Source: Sedimentisphaerales bacterium
GTDB lineage: Bacteria; Planctomycetota; Phycisphaerae; Sedimentisphaerales; Anaerobacaceae
Direction: 5' to 3'
Length of the DNA stretch: 35,855 nucleotides
Assembly (NCBI GenBank): GCA_016930645.1
Contig: JAFGGH010000053.1
Span: 1 to 35,855, forward strand
The notes beneath the pieces are model-generated. The model was not told the DNA's origin. It saw only the letters and a list, made by a program, of their open reading frames with translations, and did not search any database. How positions within the stretch are numbered: position 1 is the stretch's first letter; every line of letters starts with the position of its first letter. The translations under genes were made by a program, and so were the position numbers. Of this stretch, positions 22,159 to 31,515 are shown piece after piece.

Positions 22159-23844
22159 ATGGCATTTACGATAGGTTTGGATTACGGAACGAATTCTGTG
22201 CGGACTCTGATTGTAGAGACCACAACAGGCAAAGAAGTTGGTACCTGTGTATATGAATATGAAACCGGCCAGGCAGGGATTATACTGGATGAGAAAGACC
22301 ATAATGTAGCCCGGCAGAATCCCACCGATTATGTTAAAGGCATCGAAGTTACTATCAAAGGGGCTATCGCCGATGCCAAAGGCAAAGACAGTTCATTTGA
22401 CCCTGCCAAAATCATAGGTATCGGCATCGATACGACCGGCTCGACACCGCTGCCGATTGACAAAGAGGGTACGCCGCTGGCGATGCTCGATGAGTTCAAA
22501 GACAATCCGAACGCGAATGTTTGGCTTTGGAAGGACCATACCGGCCACGCCGAAGCTGCTGAAATAACGGAACTGGCAGCCAAAGAACACCCCGAATATC
22601 TCGCCAAGTGCGGCGGGACATACTCATCCGAATGGTTCTTCAGCAAAGTATTACACTGCCTGCGTGTTGACCCGAAAGTTTATGACGCCGCTTACACCTG
22701 GATTGAGCACGCCGATTATATGACGGCTCTTCTTACCGGCACAGCCGGCCCCGACAAAATAAAACGCTGTCGATGCGCCGCAGGCCACAAGGCTATGTTC
22801 AACGATGACTGGGGCGGCTATCCGGCGAAAGAGTTTCTTAGTAAACTCGATAAAAAACTGGGCAGGCTGTCCGATACGCTCGGCAAAAAGACTTATGCTA
22901 TCGATACCGCCGCCGGAAATCTGACAACAGAATGGGCGGAAAAACTTGGGATACCGGCAGGTATCGCCGTTGCGATGGGGGCCTTTGACGCTCATCTCGG
23001 CGGTGTAGGTTCGGGAATTAAAGAGGGAACGCTTGTCAAAATTATAGGTACGAGCACCTGTGATATGGTTGTTCGTGACAAAAAGGCTGACCTTACCGAT
23101 GTTCCCGGTATCTGCGGTATTGTAGATAGTTCCATACTGCCCGGCTGCTGGGGGCTGGAGGCAGGCCAATCGGCGGTCGGTGACATATTTAACTGGTTTG
23201 TAAATTATATCCAGCCTGGCGGAAAAGATGCAGGCTCGCATGAAGCCTTAACCAAAAAGGCCGCCAAACTCAAACCAGGCCAGTCCGGTTTGTTAGCATT
23301 GGACTGGAACAACGGTAATCGAACAATCTTAGTTGACCAGAGATTGACAGGCCTGCTGCTTGGACAGACATTACATACCAAACCTGAGGAAATCTATCGC
23401 GCTTTAATCGAAGCTACAGCGTTCGGTGCGCTGACTATTATCAATCGTTTCGAGGAATACGGCGTAAAAATCAAAGAGGTCGTCAATTGCGGCGGTATCT
23501 CGGAAAAGAATGCGCTGCTTATGCAGATTTACGCCGATGTTACCGGCAGAGAGATGAAAATCTCACGCTCGGCCCAGACGTGTGCTTTGGGTTCTGCTAT
23601 TGCCGCGGCGGTCGTGGCGGGCAAAGCGGCAGGCGGTTTTGACAATTGCGCCGACGCACAGAAAGCTATGTGTGGTGTTAAAGATACTACATTTAAGCCG
23701 AATCCCCAAAACCATAAGACCTATCAAAAACTTTACAAACTTTACAAGCAGCTCCATGATGCTTTTGGTATAAATAAGGAAACGAAAATAATGGCCAATG
23801 TAATGAAAGATTTGTTAATTATCAAAGAAGAAGCTAACGCTTGA
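22159..23844 (+). CDS. araB: L-ribulokinase
   Basis: AraB phosphorylates L-ribulose with ATP to L-ribulose 5-phosphate. It is an FGGY-family kinase of 561 residues, the normal AraB length and longer than xylulokinases. The N-terminal phosphate loop is GLDYGTNSVRTLIVE (about 5-19). ATTGSTP-like sequence (GIDTTGSTPLPID) and VWLWKDHTGHAEA follow. The catalytic Asp is in MGAFDAHLGGVGSG (about residue 276). The C-terminal adenosine region contains NCGGISEKNALLMQIYADVTG. The ATG has AGGAG at ten bases. It is the first gene of the pentose operon and lies downstream of the direct-repeat operator. Its TGA overlaps the araD start codon (ATGA-type), so araB and araD are translationally coupled. Confidence 0.95.
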   Translation: MAFTIGLDYGTNSVRTLIVETTTGKEVGTCVYEYETGQAGIILDEKDHNVARQNPTDYVKGIEVTIKGAIADAKGKDSSFDPAKIIGIGIDTTGSTPLPIDKEGTPLAMLDEFKDNPNANVWLWKDHTGHAEAAEITELAAKEHPEYLAKCGGTYSSEWFFSKVLHCLRVDPKVYDAAYTWIEHADYMTALLTGTAGPDKIKRCRCAAGHKAMFNDDWGGYPAKEFLSKLDKKLGRLSDTLGKKTYAIDTAAGNLTTEWAEKLGIPAGIAVAMGAFDAHLGGVGSGIKEGTLVKIIGTSTCDMVVRDKKADLTDVPGICGIVDSSILPGCWGLEAGQSAVGDIFNWFVNYIQPGGKDAGSHEALTKKAAKLKPGQSGLLALDWNNGNRTILVDQRLTGLLLGQTLHTKPEEIYRALIEATAFGALTIINRFEEYGVKIKEVVNCGGISEKNALLMQIYADVTGREMKISRSAQTCALGSAIAAAVVAGKAAGGFDNCADAQKAMCGVKDTTFKPNPQNHKTYQKLYKLYKQLHDAFGINKETKIMANVMKDLLIIKEEANA

Positions 23845-24533
23845 TGTATGAAGAGCTGAGAAAATCCGTTTGCGATGCTAATTTGATGCTGCCTGTCTAT
23901 GACCTGGTAACTCTAACCTGGGGCAATGTCAGCGGTATCGACAGAGATACAGGCGTTGTAGCTATAAAACCAAGCGGCGTCGAATACACCGAATTAACTC
24001 CTGATAAAATTGTTTTGTTAAATTTAGATGGCAAGATTTTCAAAGATAGTCTGAATCCTTCTTCAGATACTCCGACACATCTGGAGCTGTATCGCAGTTT
24101 TAAGGGTATCAAAGGCATCTGTCATACTCATTCAGCTTATGCGACTACATGGGCACAGGCCTGTCGAGAAATTCCCTGTTTGGGAACAACCGCGGCGGAT
24201 TATTTCTATGGTAATGTGCCTGTTACAGACGTGATGACCAAAGAGCAAATCGAAACCGACTATGAGCTGAATACCGGCAAAGTTATTGTAGAACGCTTCA
24301 AAGATATCGACCCGATGCAGATGCCCGCGGTTTTGGTTGCTAATCACGGGCCGTTTACCTGGGGCGATAATGCCGCCAAGGCTGTCGAAACCGCTATGGT
24401 GCTTGAGCAGGTTGCCAAGATGGCGCTCGGCACGTTGCTTATAAATCCAGAGCAAAAAGAAATTACAAAAGTCCTGCTCGATAAACATTATTTGCGTAAA
24501 CACGGAGAAAATGCGTATTACGGACAAAATTAA
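23844..24533 (+). CDS. araD: L-ribulose-5-phosphate 4-epimerase
   Basis: AraD converts L-ribulose 5-phosphate to D-xylulose 5-phosphate and is a zinc-dependent class II aldolase-like enzyme. At 229 residues it is full length. GNVSG (about 27-31) binds phosphate. The zinc ligands are His94 and His96 in CHTHSAYAT and the His of ANHGPFTWG (about 169). The start is the ATG at 23844, which overlaps the araB TGA. A TTG one codon upstream is unlikely. It lies between araB and araA, so the order is B-D-A, not the E. coli order B-A-D. The product enters the same pool as the xylose branch encoded downstream. Confidence 0.95.
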   Translation: MYEELRKSVCDANLMLPVYDLVTLTWGNVSGIDRDTGVVAIKPSGVEYTELTPDKIVLLNLDGKIFKDSLNPSSDTPTHLELYRSFKGIKGICHTHSAYATTWAQACREIPCLGTTAADYFYGNVPVTDVMTKEQIETDYELNTGKVIVERFKDIDPMQMPAVLVANHGPFTWGDNAAKAVETAMVLEQVAKMALGTLLINPEQKEITKVLLDKHYLRKHGENAYYGQN

Positions 24534-24545
24534 AAGGGGAATAAT

Positions 24546-26042
24546 ATGATTAAACTGAAAGATTTTGAAGTATGGTTTGTAACAGGAAGCCAGCATTTGT
24601 ATGGCAAGGAAACGCTCAAACAGGTTGACGCGGACTCGAAGAAAATTGCCGAATACCTGGATAAGTCGGCAAATATCCCATGCAGGGTAGTATTCAAACC
24701 TGTTGTTACGACGCCGGATAAGATTACCAGTATTTGCGTCAAAGCCAACAACGCTAAAAATTGCGTCGGGCTGATTACCTGGATGCATACATTTAGTCCC
24801 GCCAAGATGTGGATTGCAGGACTTAGCATTCTTAAAAAGCCGTTCGTCCATCTGCACACGCAGTTCAACAGGGACATTCCCTGGAAGAGCATTGATATGG
24901 ACTTTATGAACCTGAATCAATCGGCTCACGGCGGCAGGGAGTTCGGATTTATCTGCAGCCGGATGCGGAAAAACCGCAAGGTCGTAGTCGGACACTGGCA
25001 GGACCCGGAGGTTGTGGAAAAGCTGGATATCTGGATGCGTGCAGCCTGCGCGTGGAACGACTGGCAGGGTATGAAAGTTGCCCGTTTCGGTGACAACATG
25101 AGGGAAGTCGCCGTCACCGAAGGCGACAAAGTCGAAGCACAGAAAAAATTCGGCTATTCCGTCAACGGTTACGGAGTCGGCGACCTTGTCGCTGTTATTA
25201 ACAAGGTTGATAGCAAGCAAATCAACTCGATGGTAAATCAATACAAAAGGGACTACAAGGTCAAACTTACCGCCGCCCAGCTCGAAGCGGTCCGCACCTC
25301 AGCCCAGATTGAAGTCGGCATGAGAACATTCCTTGAAAAAGGCGGCTTCAAGGCCTTTACTACCACGTTCGAGGATTTACACGGTCTGGTTCAGTTGCCC
25401 GGTCTTCCGGTACAGAGGTTGATGGCTGATGGATACGGCTTCGGGGCCGAAGGTGACTGGAAAACAGCAGCGCTGGTTCGCGCGATGAAGGTTATGGCGA
25501 CCGGCTTAAATGGCGGAACATCTTTTATGGAAGATTACACCTATCATCTGGACCCCAAGGGAATGAAAGTGCTCGGAGCTCATATGCTTGAGGTTTGCCC
25601 CTCGATTGCAAGCGGCAAATCTTCTCTTGAAGTTCATCCTCTGGGCATCGGCGGAAAAGCCGACCCGCCGAGACTGGTCTTCAACGTCCCGCAAGGCAGC
25701 GGTGTCAATGTCTCTGTAATGGATATGGGCAATCGGTTCAGAATGCTTATCAATCCCTGTAAGGTTGTCAAACCGGACGCCGATTTGCCGAAACTGCCGG
25801 TAGCGCGTGTTGTCTGGCAGCCTGAACCGAATCTCAAAGTTGCCGCCGGCGCATGGATTCTCGGCGGCGGCGCTCACCATACAGGATTCAGCATGGCGCT
25901 GACCGCAGAGCACATCGAAGATTTCGCGGAAATGGCTGACATCGAATACCTGATGATTGATAAGAATACCACTATCAGCAATTTCAAGAAAGACATTCGG
26001 ACAAATGAAGTTTATTACATGCTGGCAAACGGCCTGAAGTAA
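24546..26042 (+). CDS. araA: L-arabinose isomerase
   Basis: AraA isomerises L-arabinose to L-ribulose with Mn2+ or a similar metal. Its 498 residues match the family length (about 500). The N-terminus [21 protein letters not shown] is diagnostic. Further signatures are [42 protein letters not shown] (a catalytic Glu region near 305), [12 protein letters not shown] (Glu near 332) and the His-rich [10 protein letters not shown] near the C-terminus (about 440), which supplies the last metal ligand. The ATG is preceded by AGGGG and lies 12 bases after araD. A long minus-strand open frame across this gene and araD is a codon-bias shadow and not a gene. Confidence 0.96.
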   Translation: MIKLKDFEVWFVTGSQHLYGKETLKQVDADSKKIAEYLDKSANIPCRVVFKPVVTTPDKITSICVKANNAKNCVGLITWMHTFSPAKMWIAGLSILKKPFVHLHTQFNRDIPWKSIDMDFMNLNQSAHGGREFGFICSRMRKNRKVVVGHWQDPEVVEKLDIWMRAACAWNDWQGMKVARFGDNMREVAVTEGDKVEAQKKFGYSVNGYGVGDLVAVINKVDSKQINSMVNQYKRDYKVKLTAAQLEAVRTSAQIEVGMRTFLEKGGFKAFTTTFEDLHGLVQLPGLPVQRLMADGYGFGAEGDWKTAALVRAMKVMATGLNGGTSFMEDYTYHLDPKGMKVLGAHMLEVCPSIASGKSSLEVHPLGIGGKADPPRLVFNVPQGSGVNVSVMDMGNRFRMLINPCKVVKPDADLPKLPVARVVWQPEPNLKVAAGAWILGGGAHHTGFSMALTAEHIEDFAEMADIEYLMIDKNTTISNFKKDIRTNEVYYMLANGLK

Positions 26043-26071
26043 AAGTTTTTCAAGTAAAAGGGATTTGAACT

Positions 26072-27385
26072 ATGAAAGAATTTTTTCCGAAAGTCAAGAA
26101 AATCAGGTATGAAGGGCCGGATTCAAAAAATCCGCTGGCCTTTAAGCACTATCGTCCCAGCCAAAAGGTCTTGGGCAAAACTATGGCTGAGCATCTGCGT
26201 TTCGCGGTCTGTTTCTGGCATACGTTCAAGGGGCTTGGGGCTGACCAGTTTGGAGCCAATACGATTATCCGCAGTTACAACGATGCCTCGGACCCTATGG
26301 AACGGGCCCAGCAGACGATGCACGCGGCGTTTGAATTCTTCACCAAACTGGGTGTGAATTTCTGGTGTTTCCACGACCGTGACATCGCACCGGAAGCAGA
26401 TACCTTAGCGGAAACAAACAGCCGTCTGGACAAGATTGTAAAATTGGCCAAGCGGCTTCAGAAGGATACCGGCGTCAGGCTTTTATGGGGAACGACAAAT
26501 GCCTTTTCGCATCGGCGTTTTATGGCGGGCGCAGGTACCAATCCGAATCCTCACGTATTCGCCTATGCCGCAAGCCAGATTAAAAAAGCGATGGAAATTA
26601 CCAAAGAGCTGGGCGGTGCCGGGTATGTCTTTTGGGGCGGAAGGGAAGGTTACGACACACTGTTAAATACCGACATGGGACGCGAGCTTGACCATTTGGC
26701 GATGCTGCTTAGGATGGCGGTCGATTATAAGAAAAAAATCGGATTCAAAGGCCAGCTCTACATCGAACCGAAACCCAAAGAACCCACCAAGCATCAATAC
26801 GATTTTGACGCGGCTAATTGCTTCGCGTTTTTGCAAAAGTATAAACTGCTCGACCATTTCAAAATGAACATAGAAGCCAATCACGCAACCCTGGCGGCGC
26901 ATACGTTTCATCACGAGCTTGAGTTCTGCGCCGTCAACGGCATCCTCGGTTCTGTTGACGCCAATCGCGGGGATTTATTGTTGGGCTGGGATACCGACCA
27001 GTTCCCGACCGACCTGTACGATACGATTTTGGCTATGTATATCATTCTTAAATCAGGCGGTTTCACGACCGGCGGCCTGAATTTCGACGCACACGTCCGC
27101 CGTCAGTCTATCGACAGTGTGGATTTGTTCTACGCTCATATCGGCGCGATGGATGCGTTTGCCCGTGGATTAAAAATCGCCGCTAAGCTGCTCAAGAGCG
27201 GGGTCTTTGAAAAAGCCGTTAAAAAACGTTATGCAGGCTGGGGCAAAGACCTCGGCAAAAAAATCAAATCCGGCAAAATGAACTTCGAGAAGCTGGAAAA
27301 ATTTGTTTTGGAGAAAGGTGAGCCCAAACTACAATCAGGCAGACAGGAATTGCTTGAAAATATACTGAACGAGTATATCTGTTAA
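26072..27385 (+). CDS. xylA: xylose isomerase
   Basis: XylA isomerises D-xylose to D-xylulose using divalent metals. It is 437 residues, the clade II size (E. coli 440). The catalytic His101 and Asp104 lie in WCFHDRDIAPE, at the same positions as in E. coli. The metal-site blocks GGREGYDTLLNTDMG, YIEPKPKEPTKHQYDFD, NIEANHATLAAHTFHHEL and WDTDQFPTDLY are all intact. The ATG has AAAGGGA eight bases upstream and follows araA by 29 bases. The arabinose and xylose genes thus form a single strand-consistent run, which suggests co-regulation by the XylR-type protein. Confidence 0.97.
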   Translation: MKEFFPKVKKIRYEGPDSKNPLAFKHYRPSQKVLGKTMAEHLRFAVCFWHTFKGLGADQFGANTIIRSYNDASDPMERAQQTMHAAFEFFTKLGVNFWCFHDRDIAPEADTLAETNSRLDKIVKLAKRLQKDTGVRLLWGTTNAFSHRRFMAGAGTNPNPHVFAYAASQIKKAMEITKELGGAGYVFWGGREGYDTLLNTDMGRELDHLAMLLRMAVDYKKKIGFKGQLYIEPKPKEPTKHQYDFDAANCFAFLQKYKLLDHFKMNIEANHATLAAHTFHHELEFCAVNGILGSVDANRGDLLLGWDTDQFPTDLYDTILAMYIILKSGGFTTGGLNFDAHVRRQSIDSVDLFYAHIGAMDAFARGLKIAAKLLKSGVFEKAVKKRYAGWGKDLGKKIKSGKMNFEKLEKFVLEKGEPKLQSGRQELLENILNEYIC

Positions 27386-27441
27386 AAAGTTTATTTTCGG
27401 TTGGTTGACTGATTTATTAAACTTTATTGAAAGGATTAAGA

Positions 27442-29202
27442 ATGACGGCATTACATGTAGTTGACTGGCTTATTATAGCGGGTTACTTTTGCATCGTGTT
27501 CGGCATCGCATGGTGGGCCTACCTGAAAGAAAAGCAGTCACAAACGACGACCGAGTATTTCCTTGCCGGCCGTAATTTGGGCTGGTGGGTTATCGGTGCG
27601 GCGGTTTTTTCGTCGAACATTGGTTCGGAGCATCTGGTCGGCCTGGCCGGCTCCGGTGCTACCGATGGTGTCGCTATGGCACACTATGAGCTGCATGCGT
27701 GGTGCCTGCTGGTTTTGGCATGGGTTCTGGTACCGTTTTATATGCGCTCTAAGGTCTTCACTATGCCGGAATTTCTCGAAAGACGATTTTCACCGGTTAA
27801 CCGTACAGTCCTGTCACTCATTTCAATGGTCGCCTATGTCCTCACCAAACTGGCAGTGGGCATTTTTGCCGGCGGCATTGTTTTTGCTGTGATGGTTCCC
27901 GAAGCGACTTTTATGGGGCTCGACAGTTTCTGGATAGGCTCAATTCTGGTAATTGTTCTTACAGGCATTTATACGATTATGGGTGGTATGCGTGCTGTCG
28001 CATATACATCCGCGATTCAAACGGTAATTCTGGTTTTCGGCTCGGCGTGCGTAACTTATTTCGGACTGAAAGCCCTTGGCGGATGGGACGCATTACGCGA
28101 GTGGGCGGGTTCCGAAATGTTCAACCTGTGGAAGCCGCTCGTGCCTGAAGGTGTCACCGCGACCTGGGCGCCCGTTAAGGAGCCGACCCGGATGGCCTGG
28201 TACTTCAACAACAACTATCCCTGGATAGGTATGCTTTTCTGTGCGCCGATTATCGGCTTGTGGTATTGGTGTACCGACCAGTATATCGTTCAGCGTGTTC
28301 TCGGCGCTAAAAATGAGCAAATCGCGCGTCGTGGTTCCATCTGTTCAGCGGCACTGAAGCTGCTGCCGGTATTTATTTTCATCATCCCCGGCATGATTGC
28401 CTTCGCTCTGGCTAAGAGCGGTCAAAACGCCGCTTTAGCGCAGACAATGCTTGACGCGGATGGACAAATCATTCGTGATAACGCCCAGAAAGCCTTTCCT
28501 ATGCTTGTTACCGAGGTTATGCCGATTGGAATACGCGGAATTGTCGTCGCCGGGTTGCTCGCTGCGCTGATGAGCTCACTGGCGGGGGCTTTCAACGCCT
28601 CTGCGGCGCTGTTTACCATCGACTTCTATTCGAAGCTGCGTCCTCTGGCGTCACAGAAACATGTTGTTTGGGTTGGCCGTATGGCAACCGGTGTTATGGT
28701 GCTTATCGGATTGGCCTGGATACCTGTAATCAAAGGCGGCAAGGGTTTGTACGACTATCTGCAGGGCATTCAATCCTATCTGGCGCCACCGATATTTGTC
28801 GTGTTTTTCCTCGGTGTCTTCAATAAGCGGCTAAACGCTAAAGGCTGCTTGTGGGCCCTGATTGTTGGTTTTGCTCTCGGTCTTTTCCGGTTGGGTGTTG
28901 ATACACCGGTCAAACTGATGAAAGATTTTGCGTATACGGAAGGTTCGTTCTGGTGGATTGTGAACAATATGTACTTCCAGTATTACAGTCTGCTCATCTT
29001 CCTTATCTGTATTGCTGTTATGTTTGTTGTCAGCTATCTGACAAAAGAGCCGTCCTATGAAAAAATTGACGGGCTGACCTATGGAACGCTTACCGATGAG
29101 GATCGCAAACAGTCGCGCGCGTCCTGGAACAAGTGGGATGTGATAGCTTCCTGTGGTGTTCTCGCTGCGATTCTTGCCGCGTATTTGTATTTCCGCGGTT
29201 AA
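27442..29202 (+). CDS. sodium:solute symporter (SSS family), probable pentose uptake
   Basis: This is an inner-membrane Na+/sugar symporter of the SSS/SGLT family, 586 residues, with about 13-14 membrane helices. Family signatures are YFLAGRNLGWWVIGAAVFSSNIGSEHLVGLAGSGA (about 39-73), MPEFLERRFSP and MSSLAGAFNASAALFTIDFY (about 378-397). I start it at the ATG at 27442, five codons inside the longest frame, because AAGGA lies at the right distance and the helix starts soon after. It sits between xylA and xylB, so L-arabinose and/or D-xylose is the likely cargo. Its driving Na+ gradient could come from the NQR complex encoded at 6385-11431. The stop is followed by a strong terminator-like hairpin before xylB. 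Confidence 0.93.
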   Translation: MTALHVVDWLIIAGYFCIVFGIAWWAYLKEKQSQTTTEYFLAGRNLGWWVIGAAVFSSNIGSEHLVGLAGSGATDGVAMAHYELHAWCLLVLAWVLVPFYMRSKVFTMPEFLERRFSPVNRTVLSLISMVAYVLTKLAVGIFAGGIVFAVMVPEATFMGLDSFWIGSILVIVLTGIYTIMGGMRAVAYTSAIQTVILVFGSACVTYFGLKALGGWDALREWAGSEMFNLWKPLVPEGVTATWAPVKEPTRMAWYFNNNYPWIGMLFCAPIIGLWYWCTDQYIVQRVLGAKNEQIARRGSICSAALKLLPVFIFIIPGMIAFALAKSGQNAALAQTMLDADGQIIRDNAQKAFPMLVTEVMPIGIRGIVVAGLLAALMSSLAGAFNASAALFTIDFYSKLRPLASQKHVVWVGRMATGVMVLIGLAWIPVIKGGKGLYDYLQGIQSYLAPPIFVVFFLGVFNKRLNAKGCLWALIVGFALGLFRLGVDTPVKLMKDFAYTEGSFWWIVNNMYFQYYSLLIFLICIAVMFVVSYLTKEPSYEKIDGLTYGTLTDEDRKQSRASWNKWDVIASCGVLAAILAAYLYFRG

Positions 29203-29225
29203 GTATAGTTTGTTTGAAAATAAAT

Positions 29226-29263
29226 TACCGGCCTTGGTGGGCTGATTCGCCAAGGCCGGTTTT
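29226..29263 (+). terminator. rho-independent terminator between symporter and xylB
   Basis: The perfect 10-bp arms are CCGGCCTTGG (29228-29237) and CCAAGGCCGG (29250-29259). They extend two pairs further with one G-U and are followed at once by TTTT. The GC-rich stem and short U-tract suggest at least partial termination after the symporter. xylB expression would then be lower than that of the upstream genes or driven by read-through. Confidence 0.75.
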
Positions 29264-29298
29264 AACTTGTATCGAAAGAAAGTATTCAAGGTGCTGTT

Positions 29299-30786
29299 AT
29301 GTATCTGTTAGGCTACGATTCGGGAACGTCTTCTGTTAAAGCGACATTAATGGAAGTTCAAACCGGCGAGGTTGTTGCTTCCGCGACGTATCCATCAAAG
29401 GAGATGCTGATTATCTCGCGCAAGCCCGGCTGGGCCGAACAGAGCCCCGATGACTGGTGGAAAAATCTAAGAGCTGCAACCGCGCAAATTCTAAGCAGCA
29501 CAAAGATTAGTGCCACCGATATTAAAGCCATTGGCATTACCTATCAGATGCACGGCCTGGTCTGTGTCGATAAAAATCAAAATGTCCTAAGACCATCGAT
29601 TATCTGGTGCGACAGCAGGGCGGTACCTTACGGCAAAAGAGCCACCGACGCCATCGGTGCCGAAAAATGTCTTGAAACTATGCTTAACCATCCGGGAAAT
29701 TTCACCGCCGCAAAGCTGGCCTGGGTAAAAGAAAACGAGCCTGAAATCTTCGGCAGAATCCATAAGATTATGCTGCCCGGTGATTACCTCGCGATGAAAA
29801 TGACAGGCAGAATTGTTACCACAAAATCCGGTCTGTCAGAAGGCATACTCTGGGATTTCAAAAATAAAAAACTCGCGTCCGAGGTAATGGAATACTTCGG
29901 ATTCGATGAAAGTTTAATCCCCGAAGCCGAAGATACCTTCGCGATACATGGCAAGCTGACAAAATCCGCAGCGGAAGAATTAGGACTAAAACAGGGCACA
30001 GATGTTTCATACCGGGCCGGTGACCAGCCGAATAACGCCTTTTCACTTGGTGTGCTCGAACCGGGCCAAATCGCCGCTACTGCCGGAACTTCGGGAGTTA
30101 TCTACGGTGTTATCGCAAAGCCGTGTTACGATGAAAAATCACGCGTAAACGTTTTTGTGCATGTGAACAATACGACAGATAAGCAAAGATACGGAGTACT
30201 GCTTTGTATTAATGGAACCGGAATTCTAAATAGCTGGCTCAAACACAACGCTGCATCTGGAATCGACTATCCGCAAATGAACGAATTGGCGGCAACCGTC
30301 CCAATCGGCAGCGACGGATTGACAATTCTTCCTTACGGCAACGGCGCCGAAAGAACGCTGGAGAACAAAGATATTGCTTCTGCGATAATCGGCCTGCAGT
30401 TCAATAATCACACTCAGCCCCACCTGTTCAGGGCCGCGCAGGAAGGGATTGCCTTTGCGTTTAATTACGGCCTTGAGATTACAAAACAAATGGCACTTGA
30501 GGTAAAGACCATCCGCGCCGGCAAAGCCAATATGTTCCAGAGTTCGATTTTTGCCCGTACCTTAGCTACTATCGCAGGTGCTGATATCGAGCTTTATAAT
30601 ACTGACGGCTCACAGGGAGCCGCTCGCGGAGCAGGCCTCGGCGCCGGAATCTATAAAGATTTTTCCGAGGCCTTTGCCGGACTTGAGAAAGTCGATGAAA
30701 TCAGCCCTGACTCGGATAATCAACAGCAGTATGAAGATGCTTATGAGAAATGGCATCAGGTTTTGAAAAAACAGCTTGAGCGGTAA
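29299..30786 (+). CDS. xylB: xylulokinase
   Basis: XylB phosphorylates D-xylulose to D-xylulose 5-phosphate. It is an FGGY kinase of 495 residues. The N-terminal loop GYDSGTSSVKATLMEV and the blocks EQSPDDWW, ITYQMHGLVCVDKN and PSIIWCDSRA (with the substrate-binding Asp/Arg) are typical xylulokinase sequence. The catalytic Asp is in AGDQPNNAFSLG (about 241). The nucleotide-binding C-terminus has IRAGKANMFQSSIFARTLA where many relatives have GGGAKS, a mild variation. The ATG follows AAGGTG. It is the last gene of the pentose cluster, separated from the symporter by a terminator-like stem, and it converges on rpsP across a bidirectional terminator. Confidence 0.94.
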   Translation: MYLLGYDSGTSSVKATLMEVQTGEVVASATYPSKEMLIISRKPGWAEQSPDDWWKNLRAATAQILSSTKISATDIKAIGITYQMHGLVCVDKNQNVLRPSIIWCDSRAVPYGKRATDAIGAEKCLETMLNHPGNFTAAKLAWVKENEPEIFGRIHKIMLPGDYLAMKMTGRIVTTKSGLSEGILWDFKNKKLASEVMEYFGFDESLIPEAEDTFAIHGKLTKSAAEELGLKQGTDVSYRAGDQPNNAFSLGVLEPGQIAATAGTSGVIYGVIAKPCYDEKSRVNVFVHVNNTTDKQRYGVLLCINGTGILNSWLKHNAASGIDYPQMNELAATVPIGSDGLTILPYGNGAERTLENKDIASAIIGLQFNNHTQPHLFRAAQEGIAFAFNYGLEITKQMALEVKTIRAGKANMFQSSIFARTLATIAGADIELYNTDGSQGAARGAGLGAGIYKDFSEAFAGLEKVDEISPDSDNQQQYEDAYEKWHQVLKKQLER

Positions 30787-30802
30787 ATCATTTCTTCCAA
30801 AT

Positions 30803-30830
30803 AAAAAACCCCGCCATCATTAGCGGGGTT
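30803..30830 (-). terminator. rho-independent terminator for rpsP, possibly bidirectional
   Basis: Arms AACCCCGC (30807-30814) and GCGGGGTT (30823-30830) surround an 8-base loop. On the minus strand the stem is followed by a run of six T residues, which makes it a good terminator for the rpsP transcript ending at 30858. On the plus strand only TT follows, so termination of xylB would be weaker. Confidence 0.8.
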
Positions 30831-30857
30831 ATGAATCTTTCGTATTGTATGATTAGC

Positions 30858-31463
30858 CTATTGTTCTTTTTTCTCTTCGGCTTTTTCTGCTTTAGGTTCT
30901 TCTACCGGCGTCTCTTCCGTTTTTTGTTTTTCGGCAGGTGCATCTTTTGCCGGTGTTTCTTCAGCAGGCACTTCTTCCTGCTTTTCTTCTTTTATTTCAG
31001 CTTCAGCAGCCTTAGCTTCTTCGGCTTTCTTTGCCGATTCTTCCTCGGCTTTTTTAGCTTCTTCTTCGGCCTTTTTTGCTGCCTCTTCGGCGGCTTTTGC
31101 GGCTTCTGCCGCTTTTTCAGCGGCTATCCTTTCAGCTTTGTTGAAGAGTTTACCTTTAGTCCTGGCCTGGGCTTTTGCTTTTGCCCGGCGGGCCGCCTTT
31201 TCTTCGGCGCATTTGGTCTTAATACCCTTATTAGCGAGCATATTTGATATTGTATCTGAAGGTATGGCCCCGTTATCGAGCCAGTACTTTATTCTTTCGA
31301 TATTCAGGATGAGCTGTTTTTCCCTGTCTTTTTCGAGCGGGTCGTAATGGCCGAGCTTTTCGAGGATTCGGCCGTCTCTGGGATTGCGGGACTCAATTGC
31401 GTTGATTCTGAAGAACGGCCTGTGCCTTCTTCCCATTCGGGTCATTCTGATTTTTACTGCCAT
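30858..31463 (-). CDS. rpsP: 30S ribosomal protein S16 with long charged C-terminal tail
   Basis: Residues 1-85 are a complete S16: MAVKIRMTRMGRRHRPFFRI, then DGRILEKLGHYDPLEK and IERIKYWLDNGAIPSDTISNML. S16 binds 16S rRNA early in small-subunit assembly. Typical S16 is about 80-100 residues, but this one is 201. After an Arg/Lys/Ala-rich bridge (about 88-110), the extra part is an almost pure Ala/Glu/Lys region that should form a long single helix or coil (about 110-155), then a Glu/Pro/Lys disordered end. The ATG is preceded by AAAGG. In most bacteria rpsP lies with ffh, rimM and trmD. Here its upstream neighbour is a small SRP54-M-like gene. A Phe-rich open frame on the opposite strand is a shadow of the tail. 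Confidence 0.95.
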   Translation of the reverse strand: MAVKIRMTRMGRRHRPFFRINAIESRNPRDGRILEKLGHYDPLEKDREKQLILNIERIKYWLDNGAIPSDTISNMLANKGIKTKCAEEKAARRAKAKAQARTKGKLFNKAERIAAEKAAEAAKAAEEAAKKAEEEAKKAEEESAKKAEEAKAAEAEIKEEKQEEVPAEETPAKDAPAEKQKTEETPVEEPKAEKAEEKKEQ

Positions 31464-31515
31464 TTTCTGCCTTTCTTTTTTTTATAATCAATTCTCCCGA
31501 TTTGCCCTATGCGTA

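Noticed and set aside
22651-23241. 196-codon minus-strand frame within araB
   Set aside because: Antisense to a conserved kinase; no recognisable motifs.
24132-25241. Long minus-strand open frame (369 codons) over araD and araA
   Set aside because: It lies wholly antisense to two clearly recognised enzymes, shows no family resemblance and has no ribosome site. It reflects the codon bias of the sense genes.
30831-31247. Plus-strand frame rich in Phe, Cys and Ser
   Set aside because: It is the complement of the Ala/Glu/Lys repeat tail of S16. The composition is an artefact of that low-complexity sequence.
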